A stretch of DNA of 10,465 nucleotides from Gammaproteobacteria bacterium. GTDB lineage: Bacteria > Pseudomonadota > Gammaproteobacteria > Steroidobacterales > Steroidobacteraceae. Position 1 is the first letter of the stretch. The number at the start of each line of letters is the position of its first letter. Position numbers and translations under genes: made by a program. Below the pieces are notes generated by a model. That model did not search any database, had not been told where the DNA came from, and saw only the letters and a list, made by a program, of their open reading frames with translations. Of the stretch, positions 6,583-10,465 are shown in pieces. The DNA lies in NCBI GenBank assembly GCA_005877705.1, contig VBNY01000155.1, positions 1 through 10,465 on the forward strand, given 5' to 3'.

Positions 6583-7895
6583 ATCGCGACGGTGTCGTCG
6601 AAGTCCTCCTTGGTCGCCCCCATGCGCACTGCAACTGCGAAGCCCTGCAGCATCTCGTCGGCGCCGGGGCCCACCACATGCACGCCCACAACGCGCCGCT
6701 CCGTGCCCACCGTCACGAGCTTCATGTCACAGTGGGGTTTACTAGTGGTGAGCGCGTTATACAGCGGCACGAAGGTTGTTCTGAACACGCTGACGGCGTC
6801 GTCTCCGTAGGCGTCCCGCGCCGCCCGTTCGGATAGCCCGACCGTGCCGATCGGCGGATGTCCAAACACCACGGTCGGAATGTTTTCGTAGTCGAGATGG
6901 CGATCGGGCTTGCCGCCGAACAGGCGCTCGCTCAGGCGCCTGCCCGCTGCAATGGCGACCGGCGTGAGCTGCGCCCGCCCCGTTACATCGCCGACAGCGT
7001 AAATGCCCTCGGCGCTGGTCGCTTGCTGCTTGTCCGTGACGATGAACCCGTAGGCATCCACCTGGACGCCGGCGCGCTCGAGCCGCAGGTCCTCCACGAC
7101 GGGGGCGCGCCCGATCGCCCACAGCACGCTATCGAAGGGCGTCAACAGCCGGCCGTCACGGACCTCGAGCTGCAGAGCTCCGTTGACGTTGAGCTCGAGC
7201 GCCTGGGGCCAGGCGTTGGTGACGATCTCCACGCCCTCGTCGCGCAGGATCTTCAAGGTCACCTCGCCGAGCATCGAGTCGAAATGCTTGAGCGCCGTCT
7301 CGCCGCGCAGCACCAGCGTCGTGTGCGCGCCGAGCGCGGCAAAGATGCCGGTGAGCTCGATCGCGATGTAGCCGCTGCCCACGACCGCGACCCGTTCGGG
7401 CCGCTGCTCGAGCTCGAAGAAACTGTCGGAAGTGATGCCGAGCTCCGCGCCTGCGATCGCGGGCAACAGTGGCCTGGCGCCCGTGGCGATGACGATGTGC
7501 TCCGCCGTCAGCTTGCGGCCCGCGGCCGCCACCGTGTGCTCGTCGATGAAGTGCGCCCGAGCCCGCACCAGCTGCACGTCGTGCTTGGCGAGATTGCTTT
7601 CGTAGATGGCGTTCAGCCGCAGGATGTAAGCGTCGCGCTTCGTCTTCAGCAGCGGCCAGTCGTGACCGTCGGCCGTCATGCGAAAGCCGTAATCCGCGGC
7701 GTCCCCGAGGCTGGCTGCAACCTCCGCGGCATTCCACATCACCTTCTTCGGCACGCAGCCGACATTGACGCAGGTGCCGCCGAGGCGGTCCGATTCCACG
7801 AGGACTGCCCTCGCGCCGTACTCCGCGGCGCGCTGCGCAGCGGCCAGCCCGCCGCTGCCGCCACCGATCACAATCAAGTCGAATTCGTCGGCCAT
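6543..7895 (-). CDS. gor: Glutathione-disulfide reductase
   Basis: This flavoenzyme regenerates glutathione from its disulfide with NADPH in the cytoplasm. The product is 450 residues, the same length as E. coli Gor. Visible are the FAD loop GGGSGG (11-16), the redox disulfide motif GGTCVNVGCVPKK with C42 and C47, the NADPH-binding motif VGSGYIAIE (172-180), IYAVGDVTG (298-306, second FAD contact), and the catalytic pair H439 and E444 in HPTIAEE near the C-terminus. Of the two arginines that hold the NADPH 2'-phosphate in E. coli (R198, R204), the first is kept (R197) and the second is K203, so NADPH use is likely but not proven. The motifs separate it from dihydrolipoamide and mercuric reductases. 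I chose ATG 7895 over the in-frame GTG at 7901 because AAAGAG (7906-7901) sits 5 bases before the ATG. Confidence 0.93.
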   Translation of the reverse strand: MADEFDLIVIGGGSGGLAAAQRAAEYGARAVLVESDRLGGTCVNVGCVPKKVMWNAAEVAASLGDAADYGFRMTADGHDWPLLKTKRDAYILRLNAIYESNLAKHDVQLVRARAHFIDEHTVAAAGRKLTAEHIVIATGARPLLPAIAGAELGITSDSFFELEQRPERVAVVGSGYIAIELTGIFAALGAHTTLVLRGETALKHFDSMLGEVTLKILRDEGVEIVTNAWPQALELNVNGALQLEVRDGRLLTPFDSVLWAIGRAPVVEDLRLERAGVQVDAYGFIVTDKQQATSAEGIYAVGDVTGRAQLTPVAIAAGRRLSERLFGGKPDRHLDYENIPTVVFGHPPIGTVGLSERAARDAYGDDAVSVFRTTFVPLYNALTTSKPHCDMKLVTVGTERRVVGVHVVGPGADEMLQGFAVAVRMGATKEDFDDTVAIHPTIAEELVTLR

Positions 7896-7931
7896 AACCA
7901 CTCTTTGGGTTGCAGCTCAGATCGTGAGGGC

Positions 7932-7946
7932 GCCATGTTACATGGC
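7932..7946. promoter_or_regulatory. 15-bp palindrome, candidate operator upstream of gor
   Basis: GCCATGT-T-ACATGGC is a perfect inverted repeat with 7-bp arms around one central base. It lies 36 to 50 bases upstream of the gor ATG, inside the region shared with the divergent prlC. A one-base centre cannot form a useful RNA hairpin, so a dimeric DNA-binding protein is the natural reading. The regulator is unknown; I do not recognise a published operator consensus. Confidence 0.4.
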
Positions 7947-7948
7947 AA

Positions 7949-7975
7949 GGGGGACCCAAGGATGATCCATCCCCC
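7949..7975. repeat. Nested inverted repeat between gor and prlC
   Basis: GGGGGA (7949-7954) and TCCCCC (7970-7975) are perfect inverted arms around 15 bases, and the inner part contains a smaller symmetric element GGAT-G-ATCC (7960-7968). It directly follows the 15-bp palindrome. It could be a second protein site or a weak hairpin in the gor leader. There is no T-tract on either strand to make it a terminator. Confidence 0.4.
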
Positions 7976-8005
7976 GTTCGCAAAGTGCCGAGTCCCCGAT
8001 AAAGG

Positions 8006-8011
8006 TAGAAT
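8006..8011 (+). promoter_or_regulatory. Possible -10 element for prlC
   Basis: TAGAAT matches five of six bases of the sigma70 -10 consensus and lies 27 bases before the prlC ATG, a sensible leader length. The local sequence is the most AT-rich part of the intergenic region. No clear -35 hexamer is found at the usual distance, so the call is tentative. Confidence 0.35.
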
Positions 8012-8038
8012 GGTTTTGCACCCACGGATGAGGCACTG

Positions 8039-10075
8039 ATGGACAACCCTCTGCTGGAACACGAACCTCTGCCGCCGTTCACGCACATTCGCCCCGAGCA
8101 CGTCGAGCCCGCGGTGCGACAGCTGCTGGCGCGCAGCCGCGAGCGCATCCAGGAGCTCGCCGCTGTCGCGGCACCCACCTTTGCGACGGTCGTCGAGCCC
8201 CTCGAGGAGTTGCAGCACCGGGTCTCGCGCACCTGGTCGCCCGTCAGTCACTTGAACGCGGTGCTGAATTCCGACGCGCTCAGGGCGGGCTACAACGCAT
8301 GCCTGCCGCTGCTGTCGGCCTACCAGACGGATCTCACCCAGAGCGAGCCGCTTTACCGGGCCTATCGCACCATCATCGAGCAGGAAGGTGCCGTCCTCGG
8401 TCCCACGCAGCGGCAGGTCATCGAGCACGCGCTGCGCGACTTCCGGCTGGCCGGGGTCGGACTGCCTGCCGAGCGCAAGCAGCGCTTCAAGACGGCGATG
8501 CTCGAGCTCACACAGCTGCAGGCGAAGTTCGAAGAGAACGTCCTCGATGCCACCAACGGTTGGACCTATCACATCGCCGCTGCGCCCGAGCTGCACGGCC
8601 TCAATGACATGCTCGTCGATCAGGCCCGCCGGCGCGCCCACGAGCAGCGCGTGGAAGGTTGGGTCCTGACGCTCGACCAGCCGACCTACGTCGCTGTCGC
8701 CACGGACGCCGAATCCGAAACCCTGCGCCGTGCGTTCTACGAAGCGTGGACGACACGTGCATCGGATCAAGGGCCGAACGCCGGCCGCTGGGACAACTCC
8801 GCGGTCATGGAGGACGTCCTGCGCCGGCGCCACGAGCTGGCCCGGCTGCTCGATTTCTCGAGCTACGCCGAGTACGCGCTCGCGACCCGGATGGCGCACA
8901 CCGTCGAGGAGGTTCTGCAGTTCCTGCACGATCTGGCCGGCTCGGCGCGCGCCGCCGCGGTGCAGGAATTCGCAGAGCTCGAAGCCTTCGCCGGACGCAG
9001 CCTCGCTGCGTGGGACGTGGGCTTCTACGCCGAGCGGCTGCAGCGCACCCGCTACTCGGTCTCGCAGGAGGAGCTGCGGCCGTATTTTCCGCTGCCGCGA
9101 GTGCTCATCGGCCTGTTCGAGGTGGCGCAGCGGCTGTTCGGCGTGCGCGTCCGGGAGCGGCCGGGCGCACCGGTGTGGCACCCCGATGTGCGCTACTTCG
9201 AGATCGAAAGCGCGGGCGAGCAGCCGCTCGGCAGCTTCTACCTCGACGCCTACGCACGCCCCAACAAGCGCAGCGGCGCGTGGATGGACGAGTGCATCGG
9301 CCGCAAGCGGCTGGCCTGCGGAGCGGCTCTGCCGGTCGCCTATCTCGTCTGCAACTTCCTGCCGCCGAGCACGGATCGTCCGGCGCTGCTGACCCACGAC
9401 GACGTGCTCACGCTGTTCCACGAGTTCGGCCACGGGCTGCATCATCTGCTGACGCGGGTCGATTATCCGAGCCTCGCAGGGATCAACGGCGTGGCCTGGG
9501 ACGCGGTGGAGCTGCCGAGCCAGTTCCTGGAGAACTATGCCTGGCATCCGGATGTGCTGCGGCGCATCTCGAGCCACGTCCACAGCGGCGCGCCGCTACC
9601 GGCCGAGACGCAGTCGCGTCTGATCGCCACACGCAGTTTCCACGCCGGCCTGCAGATGATGCGGCAACTCGAATTCGCACTGTTCGATTTCCGGTTGCAC
9701 GCGCAGTACTCCGCGGAGCGCGGCGGACGCATCCTGGAGGTGCTGCGCGAAGTGCGGCGGGAGGTCGCGGTCGTACCGGTCCCGGAGTGGAATCGGTTTC
9801 CCAACAGCTTCGGACACATCTTCGCCGGCGGTTACGCCGCCGGATACTACAGCTACAAGTGGGCGGAGGTGCTCGCCGCCGACGCGTTCGCGGCGTTTGA
9901 GGAGAACGGCGTGTTCGACCGGGGTACCGCCCAGCGTTTCCTCGACTCGATCCTCGCCCGCGGCGGCAGCCGCGACGCGCTCGAGGCCTTCATCGAGTTC
10001 CGCGGCCGCCGACCGGATGTTCGCCCGCTGTTGAAGCAGCACGGCATCGTCGCCCCGGGCGAGCTCGCAGCCTGA
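8039..10075 (+). CDS. prlC: Oligopeptidase A (M3 family zinc metallopeptidase)
   Basis: PrlC is a cytoplasmic thimet-oligopeptidase-like enzyme that breaks down short peptides, including cleaved signal peptides. The product is 678 residues, close to the 680 of E. coli. The N-terminus (MDNPLLEHEPLPPFTHIRPEHVEPAV) and SPVSHLNAVLNS fit the family. The zinc site is H461-E-F-G-H465, with the third ligand expected at E491 in AVELPSQF. The region after it (GHIFAGGYAAGYYSYKWAEVLAADAF) is the conserved substrate-binding segment. ATG 8039 is preceded by GAGG at 8030-8033 with 5 bases spacing, a good ribosome binding site. No signal peptide is visible. It is divergent from gor and followed after 6 bases by an exported SH3 protein gene, with which it probably shares a transcript. 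All key residues are present, so it should be active. Confidence 0.97.
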   Translation: MDNPLLEHEPLPPFTHIRPEHVEPAVRQLLARSRERIQELAAVAAPTFATVVEPLEELQHRVSRTWSPVSHLNAVLNSDALRAGYNACLPLLSAYQTDLTQSEPLYRAYRTIIEQEGAVLGPTQRQVIEHALRDFRLAGVGLPAERKQRFKTAMLELTQLQAKFEENVLDATNGWTYHIAAAPELHGLNDMLVDQARRRAHEQRVEGWVLTLDQPTYVAVATDAESETLRRAFYEAWTTRASDQGPNAGRWDNSAVMEDVLRRRHELARLLDFSSYAEYALATRMAHTVEEVLQFLHDLAGSARAAAVQEFAELEAFAGRSLAAWDVGFYAERLQRTRYSVSQEELRPYFPLPRVLIGLFEVAQRLFGVRVRERPGAPVWHPDVRYFEIESAGEQPLGSFYLDAYARPNKRSGAWMDECIGRKRLACGAALPVAYLVCNFLPPSTDRPALLTHDDVLTLFHEFGHGLHHLLTRVDYPSLAGINGVAWDAVELPSQFLENYAWHPDVLRRISSHVHSGAPLPAETQSRLIATRSFHAGLQMMRQLEFALFDFRLHAQYSAERGGRILEVLREVRREVAVVPVPEWNRFPNSFGHIFAGGYAAGYYSYKWAEVLAADAFAAFEENGVFDRGTAQRFLDSILARGGSRDALEAFIEFRGRRPDVRPLLKQHGIVAPGELAA

Positions 10076-10077
10076 GG
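10074..10077 (+). promoter_or_regulatory. Ribosome binding site of the SH3 protein gene, overlapping the prlC stop
   Basis: GAGG at 10074-10077 overlaps the prlC stop TGA (10073-10075) and lies 4 bases before GTG 10082. It decides the GTG as start: the only closer candidate, GTG 10078, runs into a stop after two codons. Ribosomes ending prlC would cover this site, suggesting translational coupling. Confidence 0.55.
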
Positions 10078-10081
10078 TGCC

Positions 10082-10465
10082 GTGAGATTTCGGTCTTCAT
10101 GCCTGCTCGTGTGCGCGTGCGTGGCACCGGCAATCCACGCGGAAGCACTCTATGTCATCGAGCAGCTCGTCGTGACCGTGAGCAGCGTTCCGGGAGGCTC
10201 GGGAGAGCGAGTCGCGACGCTGCGCAGCGGTGATCGCGTAGAGCTTTTGGAACGCCAGAGCGGCGGGGAGGCTCATGTGCGTCTTGCGAACGGCGCGGAA
10301 GGTTGGGTCAAGGCCGCATACCTGTCGCCGGAGTTGCCGTTGCAGCGGCGCCTGGTCGAACGCTCTGCGGAGGTGGAAAAGCTCAAGCAGGACGTGAGCC
10401 GGCTCGAATCGGATCTCGCGGCGGCGCGTGTAGCTGCATCGACGCCTGCGCCAACCGCCGAGCCT
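10082..10465 (+). CDS. Exported SH3-domain/coiled-coil protein, 5' part (partial)
   Basis: The frame is open from GTG 10082 to the window end, giving 128 residues; the rest lies outside. The N-terminus is a signal peptide: basic RFR, a hydrophobic stretch SCLLVCACVAPA, and a likely signal peptidase I site after AIHA (residue 20). A strict lipobox is absent, although C11 and C13 are in the hydrophobic part. Residues 21 to about 89 look like a bacterial SH3 domain, with LRSGDRVELLER and the end motif GAEGWVKAAYLS. From about residue 94 a charged heptad-like stretch (ERSAEVEKLKQDVSRLESDL) suggests a coiled coil. The order signal–SH3–coiled coil resembles the TIGR04211/YgiM family of envelope proteins, which often end in a transmembrane helix; that part is not in view. 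Function is unknown. Confidence 0.8.
   Translation, partial: MRFRSSCLLVCACVAPAIHAEALYVIEQLVVTVSSVPGGSGERVATLRSGDRVELLERQSGGEAHVRLANGAEGWVKAAYLSPELPLQRRLVERSAEVEKLKQDVSRLESDLAAARVAASTPAPTAEP

Noticed and set aside
6858..8039. A 393-codon open frame on the plus strand opposite gor
   Set aside because: It mirrors the gor coding sequence, shows no family motif, and gor is complete with all catalytic residues.
7874..9583. A 569-codon open frame on the minus strand opposite prlC
   Set aside because: It lies opposite a perfectly conserved prlC. Its composition (many Arg, Gly, Val, Glu, His, Gln) is what a GC-rich codon pattern produces in the complementary frame, and no known domain is recognisable.

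Overview
The window is a compact, high-GC bacterial chromosome segment (I judge roughly two-thirds G+C by eye) made of housekeeping genes. Protein content and gene order point to a gammaproteobacterium. The LysM protein–dprA–smg–topA order, and a TopA with tandem GRYGPY-type C-terminal repeats instead of zinc ribbons, resemble the Xanthomonadales/Nevskiales side of the class more than the enterics. This placement is inference from remembered gene orders and families. I see no tRNA, rRNA, CRISPR array, insertion sequence or phage gene.

Layout. 1-399 is the 3' end of a LysM-type peptidoglycan-binding protein gene. It is followed by dprA (484-1647), for uptake of transforming DNA and RecA loading, and smg (1652-2146), a DUF494 protein. 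The dprA stop and smg start are 4 bases apart, inside an 8-bp tandem repeat. A strong intrinsic terminator (2178-2204) closes this group. topA (2231-4775) follows but is broken: the first 214 residues (TOPRIM half) end at a TGA at 2873, and the rest, including the catalytic tyrosine, continues in the +1 frame. About a dozen conserved residues are missing at the join. rlmJ (4800-5651, 23S rRNA m6A2030 methyltransferase) and aroE (5698-6582, shikimate dehydrogenase) follow on the same strand.

aroE meets gor (6543-7895, minus strand, glutathione reductase) tail to tail, with 40 bp of coding overlap. gor and prlC (8039-10075, plus strand, oligopeptidase A) are divergent across a 143-bp intergenic region that holds two inverted repeats and a promoter-like element. 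prlC is apparently translationally coupled to the start of an exported SH3-domain/coiled-coil protein (10082 to the window end, incomplete).

How it fits together: the left part matches the conserved dprA–smg–(topA)–aroE neighbourhood. The right part matches the rlmJ–gor–prlC neighbourhood of enterics. Here they are interleaved, with rlmJ sitting between topA and aroE where tsaC/yrdC is often found. I found no undescribed multigene system. The observation most worth checking is the topA lesion, which in an essential-type gene is more likely an assembly or sequencing error, or a recent deletion, than a functional split.
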